DNA of 64,000 nucleotides, taken from assembly GCA_030849945.1 (NCBI GenBank), contig JAVDKK010000002.1, forward strand, positions 1 through 64,000. Reading direction: 5' to 3'. A model generated the notes under the pieces. The model was given only the letters and a program-made list of their open reading frames with translations, had not been told where the DNA came from and ran no database searches. A program made the position numbers and the translations under genes. Positions 9,533 through 19,067 of the stretch are shown piece after piece; the stretch's first letter is position 1, and each line of letters opens with the position of its first letter. This stretch comes from Schauerella fraxinea. Its GTDB lineage: Bacteria > Pseudomonadota > Gammaproteobacteria > Burkholderiales > Burkholderiaceae_B.

Positions 9533-10171
9533 TCAGGCAGCTTGGCGCTGACCGATCCCATGAACGAGCAGGGCAAGTTGCAGCCGATCGGCAACGTTCA
9601 GCTTGTCGAGTACCGATGACATATGCGCCTTCACGGTGCGTTCGGTAATCCCAAGCGCGGTGGCGATGACCAGATTGGAGTCACCCACAGCAGCGCGCCG
9701 CGCCACGTCGTTCTCACGATCGGTGAGTTTGTGACTGGCCCATGGCGCCTGGGCGGGCAGCCGTTGATCCACCATACGCAGCAGGCGCGTGACAAGCGAC
9801 CGTCCCATCCAGATTTCACCGGCAGAGGCAACTTCCAACGCCTGAGACAAGGTTTCGGGCGGGGCAAAGGCATGGCAATAGCCACTAAACCCTGCACCGA
9901 TCGCTTGAGTGCCGGCATCGTCTGAGGGGCGCGAGGTGGTGGCAATGAGCTGCATGCTGGCGAGCAAGGGGGCCCAGTCGGCACTGGTCGCAGCCGGCAC
10001 GGTTTTACTGTCCATATCGATCAGCGCCAATTGACGCCGATTTTGCTGCCACCGGCCGAGGTCGGCAAAGGTGTGACCGCGGGCAGGAAGCCACCGCGTG
10101 GTATTGAGTTCGCGCCAACGTTGCCACAGGACATCGTCGTCGGTGAGCAAGAGTACGGGAAGCTGAGCCAT
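9533..10171 (-). CDS. LuxR/NarL-family response regulator of the adhesin locus
   Basis: 212 aa. The C-terminal part (about 146-205) is a GerE/LuxR helix-turn-helix (LTDRENDVARRAAVGDSN...GITERTVKAHMSSVLDKL). The N-terminal part looks like a divergent receiver: it starts LPVLLLTDDD and has LALIDMDS at the position expected for the phospho-Asp strand. I do not see the usual conserved Lys segment, so phosphorylation is uncertain. It lies 17 nt after the HlyD-like gene and directly before the adhesin, so it probably controls the locus or is co-expressed with it. The target is inferred. No cognate kinase is adjacent. Confidence 0.85.
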   Translation of the reverse strand: MAQLPVLLLTDDDVLWQRWRELNTTRWLPARGHTFADLGRWQQNRRQLALIDMDSKTVPAATSADWAPLLASMQLIATTSRPSDDAGTQAIGAGFSGYCHAFAPPETLSQALEVASAGEIWMGRSLVTRLLRMVDQRLPAQAPWASHKLTDRENDVARRAAVGDSNLVIATALGITERTVKAHMSSVLDKLNVADRLQLALLVHGIGQRQAA

Positions 10172-10188
10172 ATCAATGATTCTCGCAC

Positions 10189-11610
10189 TTAGCGTTCAGT
10201 GAATGCATTTGCCTTGGCCCGCAAAACGGGTTTCAGCAAATACTGAAGGACGGTGCGCTTGCCGGTGAGCACATGCACTTCGGCCACCATCCCGGGGATG
10301 ATGGGGAAGTTCAGGTCGCCGACGGTCGACTTATCGGTACGTACACGGACGATGTAAAACGAATTGCCACGCTCATCCGTGATGGTGTCGGCGCCAATCG
10401 TTTCGACCTTACCTTTCAGGCCGCCGTAGATCGCGAAGTCGTAGGCCGTGAACTTCACCTCGGCTTCCTGTCCGGGGTGCAGAAAGCCGATGTCGCGGGG
10501 CTGCACGCGCACTTCGAGCAACAGCGTATCGTCCGAGGGAACGATCTCGATAATGTCCTTGCCGGGTTGGACCACGCCGCCCACGGTGTTGGAGAAGACC
10601 GTTTTCACGGTGCCGTTCACGGGCGAACGAATTTCGGCGAGCCGCACGCGATCCGCCAAGGCAAGTTTGCCTTGTTCTAGGGTCGACAGTTTCGCTTGCG
10701 TTTCCGACAGTTCGCTACGCGCTTGGTTGCGGATCGTCAGTTCGGTTTCGGCGATCTTGCTTTCGGCTTCCTTGATCGAAGACTGGATGCGATCGATTTG
10801 CGCCGCGGCGCCACGGGCCTCTCCGCAAAAGCGTGCCACGTCGCGCTGCAGACGCAGCAGGTCAACTTCCGACACGGCGCCGCTTTTCAGAAGCGGTTGC
10901 GTCACCTGCAGCTCACGTGACGTCAACGAGCATCCGGACTGCGCCTGGTCGCGCTTGGCGATCGTTTCGCGCAGCTCTTCCTGGCGTTGCTTGTACTGTT
11001 CACGCGCCACCGATACTGCGGCATTGATTTCGGTCGTGCGCGAGCTCCAGCCGTTGCGCTCGGCTTCTACCAGTGCCGGCGCTTCCTTGAGCACATCCGG
11101 CGGCGCGACGAAGGGTTCGCCGGTGGCGATGGCGCGCAGGCGCGCTGCCCGCGCCGAGAGGCTCAGGTAGTCCGCGTTGTTCTCGCCCAACGAGGATGAG
11201 AAACGCGTCGAGTCGATTTTCAGCAGTATTTCGTTGGTCGTCACGGTTTGACCCGGGCGAACGTTGATTTCCTGCACGATGCCGCCATCCAGACTTTGGA
11301 TGATCTGCACTTGGCGTGAGGGCACGACTTTGCCTTCGCCGCGTACGACTTCATCGATGTAGCCAAATGCGGCCCACAAAATGAGGATGAACACCACGAG
11401 GAGCGCAAACCACAGCAACATGCGCGAACCGCGCGCATCCTGCTGGGCGATGGCCCACTCGGCGTCGTCGGGAAATGTCGTCCGCTCTTTCGGCAGCCCC
11501 GAACGGGTACCTTCCAGCAGGCGGTCGAACATGAACACAAACAGATCACGCGGCGCGCGAATTAGGCGTGCGAAGAAGCTGGGGCGGGGCGAGGCAGGGT
11601 TGATGTCCAT
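10189..11610 (-). CDS. Type I secretion periplasmic adaptor (HlyD/LapC family)
   Basis: 473 aa, the usual size for this family. A cytoplasmic N-terminus is followed by one membrane helix (about 62-82, LLWFALLVVFILILWAAFGY), a lipoyl-type barrel start (VPSRQVQIIQSLDGGIVQEI), a long coiled-coil hairpin (about 150-300) and a C-terminal beta-barrel with the HlyD-type RSPVNGTVKTV motif. It bridges the inner-membrane ABC transporter and the TolC-like channel. The ATG is 3 nt after the ABC transporter stop, so the two are translationally coupled. Confidence 0.94.
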   Translation of the reverse strand: MDINPASPRPSFFARLIRAPRDLFVFMFDRLLEGTRSGLPKERTTFPDDAEWAIAQQDARGSRMLLWFALLVVFILILWAAFGYIDEVVRGEGKVVPSRQVQIIQSLDGGIVQEINVRPGQTVTTNEILLKIDSTRFSSSLGENNADYLSLSARAARLRAIATGEPFVAPPDVLKEAPALVEAERNGWSSRTTEINAAVSVAREQYKQRQEELRETIAKRDQAQSGCSLTSRELQVTQPLLKSGAVSEVDLLRLQRDVARFCGEARGAAAQIDRIQSSIKEAESKIAETELTIRNQARSELSETQAKLSTLEQGKLALADRVRLAEIRSPVNGTVKTVFSNTVGGVVQPGKDIIEIVPSDDTLLLEVRVQPRDIGFLHPGQEAEVKFTAYDFAIYGGLKGKVETIGADTITDERGNSFYIVRVRTDKSTVGDLNFPIIPGMVAEVHVLTGKRTVLQYLLKPVLRAKANAFTER

Positions 11611-11612
11611 CT

Positions 11613-13787
11613 TTACATTCCCCGTCCAACGCGGCCCTGGCGCAATGCCTCGACCACTTGCTCTTTAGGACCATCCGCGACCACGGTGCCGGCATCGATC
11701 ACGATCAACCGGTCGACCAGATCGAGCAACGCGGTGCGGTGCGTGACCAGGATGACCGTTTTATCGGCACTTGCAGAGCGCAGGCGCTCTTTCAAACGCG
11801 CCTCGCTTTGGTGGTCCATATTGCTGCTGGGCTCGTCCAAGAGCAAAATCGGCGGATCGTTGATGAGTGCGCGCGCCACGGCAACCGATTGGCGCTGGCC
11901 GCCGGAAAGCGATTCGCCGCGTTCGCCGATCAACATGTCGAAGCCCTTGGGATTCAAGTTGGCGAACTCGGTCACGCCAGCAAGATCGGAGGCGGCAAGG
12001 ATATTGGCGTCGTCGGCAAAGGGCGCGCCCATGGCCAGATTGTGCTTGAGCGTGCCGTAGAAGAGAGTGGGGTCTTGCGGCACGTAGCCGATCGCACGGC
12101 GCAGGTCGGCCGGGTCGACCTGACGCACATCGATGCCGTCGATCAATACGGCGCCTTCGGTGGGCGCATACAACCCCAGCACGAGCTTCTCGAGCGTGGT
12201 TTTGCCCGAGCCGATGCGGCCGATGATGCCGACCTTTTCGCCCGCCGCAAATTTGAGGGTGACCTTTTTCAGCGCGGCCTGCGAGCTGCCGGGGTAGCCG
12301 AACGTCACATCGCGAAATTCGAGCGCGCCATGAAACACCGGACGATGCAGGAAGTTGGCATCCGCCGGACGTTCCACCGGCAACTTCATATAGTTGTCGA
12401 TCGAAGACAGCGACGTGCGCGCGTTTTGATATTGCATCAGCAGGCCGGCGACTTGGCCCAGCGGCACCAGGCAGCGGCCCGCGATCATCGACGACGCGAT
12501 GATGCCGCCCATCGATAAGCTGCTTTCGGATACGAGGTACACGCCGATCACAACCACGCTGATCGAGACGAGTTGCTGCATGACCTGAACGAAGTTCACG
12601 GTCGTCGACGAGATGAGTTTGAGCTTGCCGCCGGTTTGGGCGATGAACTCGGTGGAGCGTTCCCAGTTGCGCTGCATCGCGCCCTGCGCATTGAGCGTCT
12701 TGACAGCTTCGAAGCCCGTCAATGCCTCAACGAGCGTGGCGTTGCGTTGCGAACTGGCTTGGTACGACGACATCGTCAGCGTTTCCATCCGCGCTTGCGC
12801 GGCAAGTGACACGAGCAGGACGATGATGATGGCAACGATGGGGGGCAGCACCATCCACGGTGAGATCCACGCCAGCACGGCGAGAAACAACACGATGAAA
12901 GGCAGATCGACCAGCGTGGTGATACTGGCGGACGCGATGAAGTCACGGATCGATTCGAACGAGCGCAGGTTGGCCGCGAAAGAGCCGACGGAAGCGGGCC
13001 GTCCCTCCATGCGCAGGTCGAGCACGCGTTCCATGATCAGCGACGATAATCGGGTGTCGACCCGTTTACTCGCCACGTCCACAACATACGCGCGTACCGT
13101 GGTCAGAATGAAGTTGAACAGGATGACCAGACCGATACCGATGGTCAGCACCCAGAGGGTTTCGACGGCATTGTTGGGCACCACGCGGTCGTACACGTTC
13201 ATCGTGAAGAGCGGTGTGGCCAAGGCAAAAATATTGATCAGCAACGCGGCGATCAGCGCATCGCGATAGAGACGCCGATTGTCGAAAATCGCGGCCCAGA
13301 ACCAATGGCGCCCGCGGACGTCGGCCACCTGTGGCGAACGGGCTTCGAAGCGAAACTGCGGGCGCACGAAGCACACCAGGCCGCTGAACTGTGCCTGGAG
13401 GGTTTCTGCATCGAGATCGACAGCGCTGGAGCCCGACTCCGGAAACACCACTGAATAGACATCGCCTTCCGACTTCAGCAACACGCAGGCGCGATTGCCA
13501 TTGAGCATCAGGATCGCCGGCAGCAGAGCAGGTTCGATGCGATCGAGCGTGCGCTTCACCGTTCGTGCGGACATATGCGCCCGCGCCGCGGCACGGGGCA
13601 TCAGCGAGGGTGTCAGCCGGTTGTCGACGAGCGGGAGGCCGGACGACAGCGCTTGCGCCGTCGCCGGTACGCCGTGAATGCGCGTCAGTTCAACCAGGCA
13701 GTCCAGTAAGGGGTCCTCGTGCGTGGCTCGCGGGTCGGCGCGCCAAGTGCTTGCAGCGGGCTCAGATAACTTGTCCGTCGTCGTCAT
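11613..13787 (-). CDS. Type I secretion ABC transporter, LapB type (C39-like domain)
   Basis: 724 aa. The N-terminal C39-like region (about 25-150) lacks a recognisable QxDCG Cys motif and the catalytic His context, as in LapB-type transporters that bind rather than cleave substrate. Next come a six-helix ABC membrane domain (about 175-460) and a nucleotide-binding domain with Walker A GRIGSGKTT (Lys near 529), signature LSGGQ and Walker B ILLLDEP. It energises export of large repeat adhesins without leader processing. Its start overlaps the upstream small gene by 26 bp and its stop is 2 nt from the adaptor start. The substrate is almost certainly the adjacent giant adhesin. Confidence 0.95.
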   Translation of the reverse strand: MTTTDKLSEPAASTWRADPRATHEDPLLDCLVELTRIHGVPATAQALSSGLPLVDNRLTPSLMPRAAARAHMSARTVKRTLDRIEPALLPAILMLNGNRACVLLKSEGDVYSVVFPESGSSAVDLDAETLQAQFSGLVCFVRPQFRFEARSPQVADVRGRHWFWAAIFDNRRLYRDALIAALLINIFALATPLFTMNVYDRVVPNNAVETLWVLTIGIGLVILFNFILTTVRAYVVDVASKRVDTRLSSLIMERVLDLRMEGRPASVGSFAANLRSFESIRDFIASASITTLVDLPFIVLFLAVLAWISPWMVLPPIVAIIIVLLVSLAAQARMETLTMSSYQASSQRNATLVEALTGFEAVKTLNAQGAMQRNWERSTEFIAQTGGKLKLISSTTVNFVQVMQQLVSISVVVIGVYLVSESSLSMGGIIASSMIAGRCLVPLGQVAGLLMQYQNARTSLSSIDNYMKLPVERPADANFLHRPVFHGALEFRDVTFGYPGSSQAALKKVTLKFAAGEKVGIIGRIGSGKTTLEKLVLGLYAPTEGAVLIDGIDVRQVDPADLRRAIGYVPQDPTLFYGTLKHNLAMGAPFADDANILAASDLAGVTEFANLNPKGFDMLIGERGESLSGGQRQSVAVARALINDPPILLLDEPSSNMDHQSEARLKERLRSASADKTVILVTHRTALLDLVDRLIVIDAGTVVADGPKEQVVEALRQGRVGRGM

Positions 13788-13974
13788 CTAGAAGATCCAA
13801 ATCCTCGGTGAGTCGTCGGCGCTGTTGTTTGCGCTGACTGAGTTTTTGCTGCGCCTGAATCGGAAGGTCCGTCAGGCGCAGCGTGCCATTGGCGATCAAG
13901 GTGTCGACCAGGTCTTCCAGCACGCGGACGAAGTCCGCATCCAGTTTTGAAAAATCTTTGTCGTCGCTAGCCAT
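13762..13974 (-). CDS. Small acidic protein within type I secretion operon
   Basis: 70 aa, unrecognised family. It starts MASDDKDFSKLDADFVRVLE and ends in a strongly acidic LDLLDDDDGQVI. The middle is predicted helical with a basic KLSQRKQQRRR patch. It has no signal peptide or membrane segment, so it should be cytoplasmic. It lies 12 nt after the TolC-like gene and overlaps the ABC transporter start by 26 bp, an arrangement that argues it is truly translated and coupled. A chaperone or assembly role is possible but only inferred from position. Confidence 0.7.
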   Translation of the reverse strand: MASDDKDFSKLDADFVRVLEDLVDTLIANGTLRLTDLPIQAQQKLSQRKQQRRRLTEDLDLLDDDDGQVI

Positions 13975-13986
13975 GGCTCATGTCTT

Positions 13987-15618
13987 TCAGGGTTGACGCG
14001 TGGGCGTCACAGCAGGCATGCCTGCGGGGTAGACCGGGCGTGGCGTGACGCGATCTTCGGGTGCAACGGGCGCTGCTCGCACCGGCGCATAGCGGGGTGC
14101 TGTTGCTGCCGCCGGCATGCCCGTCGTGGCTGCAGCGGCGGGCGATGCGCCGGAAGTGGGGTAGAGCGGCGTCAGCGTGGGCGGCAGTACGCCCTCGTTG
14201 TATTCCACTTTGACCGGCTGCAGGCGTGCTTGATCGGGCGCATCGGTCGAGCACATCTCGATGATGTTTTCTTCGCTTTCGAGCAGGCGTTCTTCGTCGG
14301 GCACGTCATCGCGCGCCGGAATCAGTTCAAGCGAACTGAGCAGGCGATGCGAAAGTGTCAGCCAACGGTATTCGGCCAATCGCAGATCGTAGCGGCCGTT
14401 GACCAGTGCACGACGCGATTCGAAAAGTTCGTTTTCGGTATCGAGTAAGTCGAGCAACGATCGCTGCCCGATATTGAACTGCTGACGATATGCATCGCGC
14501 ACTTTGTTCGTCGATTGCTCGTGACGAACCAGGAAGGGCATCTGTTCGCGCAATCGGGTGATGTTGGTCCACGCCACGGCCAGGTCCTGCTGGATATTGC
14601 GGCAGGTGTAGTTGCGCAGATCGCGTGCGGCATAAGCCTGGGCGGACGTTTGACGTACGCGCGCGGCATCTGCGCCGCCGCGGTACAGGTTCATTGAGGC
14701 GACGAGCTGCACGCTGCTGCTTTGCACATTTCGGTAGGCCGGGTCCGCTTCCGATTGATCGCGTCCCGTGGTGGCGACGACTTCCAGCTTGGGCGAATAG
14801 TTGCTTTGGGCGACTTTGATACCGGCATTGGCCGCTTGCACGCTGGCCTGCGTCGACAAGAAGCTCGGGTTGCGGCGGATCGAGTCGGAAAAATCCTTGG
14901 GATGATCCGGCAGACGATTCGACATATCCGGGATCGGCAGCATGTCGGCGGTGGGATTGGCGCCCGTGATGCGGCGATAGCGCTGCGTCACATCCAATAC
15001 GTTTGCGCTTTCGGTAAACAGATTCGTCTGTGCCAGGGCAAGCCGTCCGGAGGCTTGCTCGAGATCCACATAACGGCCCACGCCGGACATCGCACGTTCG
15101 CGGATCTGCGCCATGGTGTCGCGATGCAAGTCGAAGTTGTGCTTGGCCAATTCTTCAAGCTCGCGATTGCGCTGCAGATCGGCGTACGACAGGATGGCGG
15201 CGTACGCGGTTTCGTCGGTAACGGCCATCAAGTCGTAATAGCGCGCCAACTTGGTAAAGCCAAGCTGCTTGACGTCGTTGCTGGTGCGGAAGCCGTCGAA
15301 CAACAACTGGCGCAGCTCAAGGCTATATCCAGGGCGGGTCCAACTGTATGAGCCGGCGTCGGGCACGTTGCTGCGGTACTCGCGGCCGTAGGAGCCTTGT
15401 GCATTGACCTGTGGCAGGAAACCGCCACGCGCCACGGATTGACCTTCCAGCGAAGCGCGAAAATCTTGGTATCGGGTTTGGATTTCGGGGTTCGTCAGAA
15501 GCGTCTGTTCAACAATGCGATTCAAACTCGTGACCGGCTGTGCGTTCTGTGCCTGTGCGGTGGTTCCGCACAGTGCGATTGCAGCAACCAAGGCTCGCAG
15601 CGGCAAGCGATGGGACAT
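13987..15618 (-). CDS. TolC-family outer-membrane channel of type I system (LapE/AggA-like)
   Basis: 543 aa from ATG 15618, chosen because MSHRLPLRALVAAIALCGTTAQA is a clear signal peptide (cut near AQA-QN) and a TTGGAG element precedes it. An in-frame ATG at 15714 would bury that signal. The body shows the duplicated TolC outer-membrane efflux repeats, with long helices and motifs such as RQLLFDGFRTSNDVK and AQTNLFTESANVLDVT. The last 60 or so residues form an unusual Pro/Ala/Thr-rich tail after the TolC core. It is the first gene of the operon and should form the outer-membrane exit duct for the adhesin. Confidence 0.93.
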   Translation of the reverse strand: MSHRLPLRALVAAIALCGTTAQAQNAQPVTSLNRIVEQTLLTNPEIQTRYQDFRASLEGQSVARGGFLPQVNAQGSYGREYRSNVPDAGSYSWTRPGYSLELRQLLFDGFRTSNDVKQLGFTKLARYYDLMAVTDETAYAAILSYADLQRNRELEELAKHNFDLHRDTMAQIRERAMSGVGRYVDLEQASGRLALAQTNLFTESANVLDVTQRYRRITGANPTADMLPIPDMSNRLPDHPKDFSDSIRRNPSFLSTQASVQAANAGIKVAQSNYSPKLEVVATTGRDQSEADPAYRNVQSSSVQLVASMNLYRGGADAARVRQTSAQAYAARDLRNYTCRNIQQDLAVAWTNITRLREQMPFLVRHEQSTNKVRDAYRQQFNIGQRSLLDLLDTENELFESRRALVNGRYDLRLAEYRWLTLSHRLLSSLELIPARDDVPDEERLLESEENIIEMCSTDAPDQARLQPVKVEYNEGVLPPTLTPLYPTSGASPAAAATTGMPAAATAPRYAPVRAAPVAPEDRVTPRPVYPAGMPAVTPTRQP

Positions 15619-16372
15619 CAAACATCTCCAAGATTTGTAACGGTCACTGCCAGCCTTTGGGATTAAATCGAACGGCCTGTGTCCTCGAATCGAAGTATAG
15701 AAAGAAACTGTCACTCAAGTTGCATGTGATTGCCTATCGAACCGATAGAGATAATCCGAGTCGTTGCAAAGAGAACGATCTAATACGTTATATGTCACTT
15801 TATTGCCTTACCCCGACAATAGGAACTGCATTCGCACTTTTTTACCTTCAATTCCATCGAATCTGCAGCATTTCTCGCCGAGATCGTTTCCGTAGGCGGT
15901 GTTGTAAATCCGCGAATTGGCGCCGGTATGCACCTTTTTGACGTTCAGGTGTAGCAAATGTATCGCTTACAAATTTAAACAGTCACCACTCAGTGCACAC
16001 AAACGCTGTAAGCCGTTTTATGTATACGCATGGGGTATGACTTTGGATGTGTAAGAACGCATTATTTTTTGGATTCGCGTCAGATTCGCGTCATTGAACC
16101 GTCCCCAGGCGCGTTCACCCGTGATGTTCGTGCCTCATTTCCGCGAACGGTCGTTCGGCATTCGACCTGAGGCTTAAAGGACGCCGTTCGGCGTCGTGCA
16201 GTGCCTCTTCAGCGCTCAGCGCGAGCCGTAGGCGATGGCGACTTGGCTGCGGCGGCGTGCGCGTCTTCGGTTGAACAATCGTCGGAATGTCATAATTCCC
16301 GCTTTATCCTTCCAACGTTTCATTCACTTTCTCGAGGCGGGGCGCCAAGCGCCGCTCGAGGTAGGTAGTCTC
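15619..16372. other. AT-rich intergenic region between type I locus and aroC
   Basis: 754 bp with no convincing gene. About 15690-16080 is clearly richer in A/T than its surroundings. It holds an inverted repeat CTATCG-AAC-CGATAG (15734-15748) and a tandem 11-bp duplication of GATTCGCGTCA (16072-16093). It must contain the divergent promoters for the secretion operon and aroC, but I could not place boxes with confidence. Confidence 0.6.
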
Positions 16373-17446
16373 ATGAGTGGCAATACTTTCGGTAAATTGT
16401 TTTGCGTGACGAACTTCGGCGAGTCGCATGGTCCGGCCATCGGCGCTGTAGTAGACGGCTGCCCGCCGGGCTTGCCGCTGACCGAAGCGGATATTCAGGT
16501 CGAGCTGGACCGCCGCCGTCCGGGCACATCGCGTCACGTCACGCAACGTCAAGAACCGGATCAGGTCGAAATCTTGTCGGGTGTGTATGAGGGCATGACG
16601 ACCGGTACGCCGATCGGGCTCCTGATTCGCAACGCCGATGCGCGCAGCAAGGATTATTCGGCCATCGCGCAAACCTTTCGTCCCGGTCATGCCGATTACA
16701 CCTACCAAAAGAAGTACGACCGGCGTGATCCCCGGGGTGGTGGCCGGTCTTCCGCTCGACTGACCGCGCCGACCGTGGCGGCCGGCGCCATCGCCAAGAA
16801 ATGGCTCGCCGCTCACTATGGCGTGACGATTCGGGGCTACATGAGCCAGTTGGGGCCGATCGAGATTCCGTTCGAAAGCTGGGATGAGGTCTCGCAAAAC
16901 CCGTTTTACGCGCCGAACGCGGGCATCGTTCAGCAACTCGAAGACTATATGGATGCGTTGCGTCGCGACGGCGATTCGATCGGGGCACGCATCGAAGTGG
17001 TGGCCGACGGCCTGCCTGCCGGCTGGGGCGCGCCGCTTTACGATCGCCTCGATGCCGATATTGCTTACGCGATGATGGGGCTGAACGCGGTCAAGGGCGT
17101 TTCCATCGGCGCCGGCTTTGGTGCGATTACGCAGCGGGGATCGGAGCATGGCGACGAAATTACGCCCGACGGGTTCTTGAGCAACCACGCAGGCGGTGTG
17201 CTGGGCGGGATCTCCAGCGGCCAGCCGATCACGGTGTCTTTGGCGATCAAGCCCACCTCAAGTATTCGCATCGATCGCCGTTCGATCGACGCTACGGGCG
17301 CGCCGGTGCAAGTGCACACGCTCGGGCGCCATGATCCTTGCGTCGGGATTCGGGCAACGCCGATCGCCGAAGCGTTGCTGGCGCTGGTGTTGATCGATCA
17401 CGCCTTGATGCATCACGCGCAATGCATCGTGCCGCCGCAGGATTGA
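16373..17446 (+). CDS. aroC: Chorismate synthase
   Basis: 357 aa. It converts 5-enolpyruvylshikimate-3-phosphate to chorismate using reduced FMN, the last shikimate step. The start at 16373 (MSGNTFGKLFCVTNFGESHG) matches the family N-terminus; open frame upstream to 16235 has no homology-like content. Signatures seen are GESHGPAIGAVVDGCPPG, the RPGHADYTYQKKYD region and RDPRGGGRSSARLT, plus SIRIDRRSID near the C-terminus. It is monocistronic by appearance, with a strong hairpin 18 nt after the stop. Confidence 0.98.
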   Translation: MSGNTFGKLFCVTNFGESHGPAIGAVVDGCPPGLPLTEADIQVELDRRRPGTSRHVTQRQEPDQVEILSGVYEGMTTGTPIGLLIRNADARSKDYSAIAQTFRPGHADYTYQKKYDRRDPRGGGRSSARLTAPTVAAGAIAKKWLAAHYGVTIRGYMSQLGPIEIPFESWDEVSQNPFYAPNAGIVQQLEDYMDALRRDGDSIGARIEVVADGLPAGWGAPLYDRLDADIAYAMMGLNAVKGVSIGAGFGAITQRGSEHGDEITPDGFLSNHAGGVLGGISSGQPITVSLAIKPTSSIRIDRRSIDATGAPVQVHTLGRHDPCVGIRATPIAEALLALVLIDHALMHHAQCIVPPQD

Positions 17447-17464
17447 CGACCATTTCCTGGAAAA

Positions 17465-17499
17465 CGCTCCCGTTCACGCATGACGCGTGAATGGGAGCG
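17465..17499 (+). terminator. Hairpin downstream of aroC
   Basis: Arms CGCTCCCGTTCACGC and GCGTGAATGGGAGCG form a 15-bp stem (one G-T pair) with a 5-nt loop. There is no T-run after it, so it may act with Rho or stabilise the mRNA 3' end. Confidence 0.55.
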
Positions 17500-17658
17500 G
17501 TGAGGGTTCGGGGTTGCCGGATGGACGGATCTGGCTTTAACCGCGCCAGGATGGTGGTCATTGTACTAGTATGAGAACTGGTCTTGTGCTAGGTTAATTC
17601 GGTGCCGATAATGGAGGTCCAACGCGATTTCGCGCCAAGACCAGCCAGAGAGGGCATC

Positions 17659-19062
17659 ATGCCTCAATCACTCTACGACAAACTGTGGGACGCGCACGTC
17701 GTCCACCAGGAAGAAGACGGCACCTGTTTGCTGTATATCGACCGGCATCTTTTGCATGAGGTCACCAGTCCGCAAGCCTTCGAAGGGCTTTCGCTGGCGG
17801 GCCGCAAGCCCTGGCGCGTCGGCGCCAACCTGGCGGTTGCGGATCACAATGTGCCCACGATGAATCGTGCGCAAGGCATCGACGATCCCGTGTCCAAACT
17901 GCAAGTGGATACGTTGGACGATAACTGCGACAAATACGGCATTACCGAATTTCGCATGACCGATCTGCGTCAGGGGATCGTTCATGTGATCGGACCGGAG
18001 CAGGGCGCCACGCTCCCCGGGATGACCGTGGTGTGCGGCGATTCGCATACGAGCACGCACGGTGCGTTGGGCGCATTGGCGTTTGGCATCGGAACGTCCG
18101 AGGTCGAGCATGTGTTGGCCACCCAAACCCTGTTGATGAAAAAAGCCAAGAGCATGCTCATCAGGGTAGAAGGCGATATGCCGGTGGGCTGTACCGCCAA
18201 GGATGTCGTGCTGCATGTGATCGGGATCATCGGCACGGCCGGCGGCACGGGTCACGCGATCGAGTTTGCCGGCAGCACCATTCGTGGATTGTCTGTCGAG
18301 GGCCGGATGACCGTCTGTAATATGGCCATCGAGGCCGGCGCGCGTTCCGGCATGGTGGCCGTAGACGACAAAACGATCTCGTACTTCCGCGGTCGGCCGT
18401 TCGCGCCCAAGGGCGTGCTTTGGGATCAAGCCGCTAACTATTGGCGCACGCTGCATTCGGATGCAGGTGCGACGTTCGATCGCGTCGTGGATGTGCGAGC
18501 GGCCGACATCAAGCCGCAGGTCACCTGGGGCACATCGCCCGAGATGGTGTTGCCGGTGGATAGCCGGGTACCGGATCCCGATCGCGAAAAGGACGATGTG
18601 CGACGCAGCGGTATGGTGCGTGCGCTCGAATATATGGGCCTCAAGCCCAACACGCCATTGACCGATATTCGGGTGGATCGCGTGTTTATCGGATCGTGCA
18701 CCAATTCGCGGATTGAAGATTTGCGGGCTGCTGCTGCCGTTGCGCGCGGCAAACACGTGGCCTCGAACGTCAAGCAGGCCATGGTGGTACCGGGGTCCGG
18801 GCTGGTCAAGCTGCAAGCCGAGCAGGAAGGGCTGGACAAGATTTTTCTGGCGGCAGGTTTCGAGTGGCGCGAACCGGGTTGCTCGATGTGCCTGGCGATG
18901 AACGCCGATCGGCTGGAGCCGGGTGAGCGTTGCGCGTCCACGTCCAATCGCAACTTCGAGGGCCGGCAAGGCCAGGGCGGACGCACGCACCTGGTAAGTC
19001 CCGCCATGGCGGCCGCCGCTGCCGTGGCCGGCCATTTCGTCGACGTTAGAACTTTTCGGTGA
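17659..19062 (+). CDS. leuC: 3-isopropylmalate dehydratase large subunit
   Basis: 467 aa. With LeuD it isomerises 2- to 3-isopropylmalate in leucine synthesis, using a 4Fe-4S cluster. The start at 17659 (MPQSLYDKLWDAHVV) follows a GAGAGGG element; the in-frame ATG at 17602 adds a non-family extension. Cluster-ligand motifs are visible in FIGSCTNSRIEDLR and GCSMCLAMN, and VCGDSHTSTHGALG is the aconitase signature. Its stop overlaps a possible GTG start of leuD. Confidence 0.98.
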   Translation: MPQSLYDKLWDAHVVHQEEDGTCLLYIDRHLLHEVTSPQAFEGLSLAGRKPWRVGANLAVADHNVPTMNRAQGIDDPVSKLQVDTLDDNCDKYGITEFRMTDLRQGIVHVIGPEQGATLPGMTVVCGDSHTSTHGALGALAFGIGTSEVEHVLATQTLLMKKAKSMLIRVEGDMPVGCTAKDVVLHVIGIIGTAGGTGHAIEFAGSTIRGLSVEGRMTVCNMAIEAGARSGMVAVDDKTISYFRGRPFAPKGVLWDQAANYWRTLHSDAGATFDRVVDVRAADIKPQVTWGTSPEMVLPVDSRVPDPDREKDDVRRSGMVRALEYMGLKPNTPLTDIRVDRVFIGSCTNSRIEDLRAAAAVARGKHVASNVKQAMVVPGSGLVKLQAEQEGLDKIFLAAGFEWREPGCSMCLAMNADRLEPGERCASTSNRNFEGRQGQGGRTHLVSPAMAAAAAVAGHFVDVRTFR

Positions 19063-19067
19063 GCATG

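Noticed and set aside
17571..17597. Short frame MRTGLVLG before leuC as a leucine leader peptide
   Set aside because: Only two Leu codons (CTT, CTA), no terminator/antiterminator pair between it and leuC.
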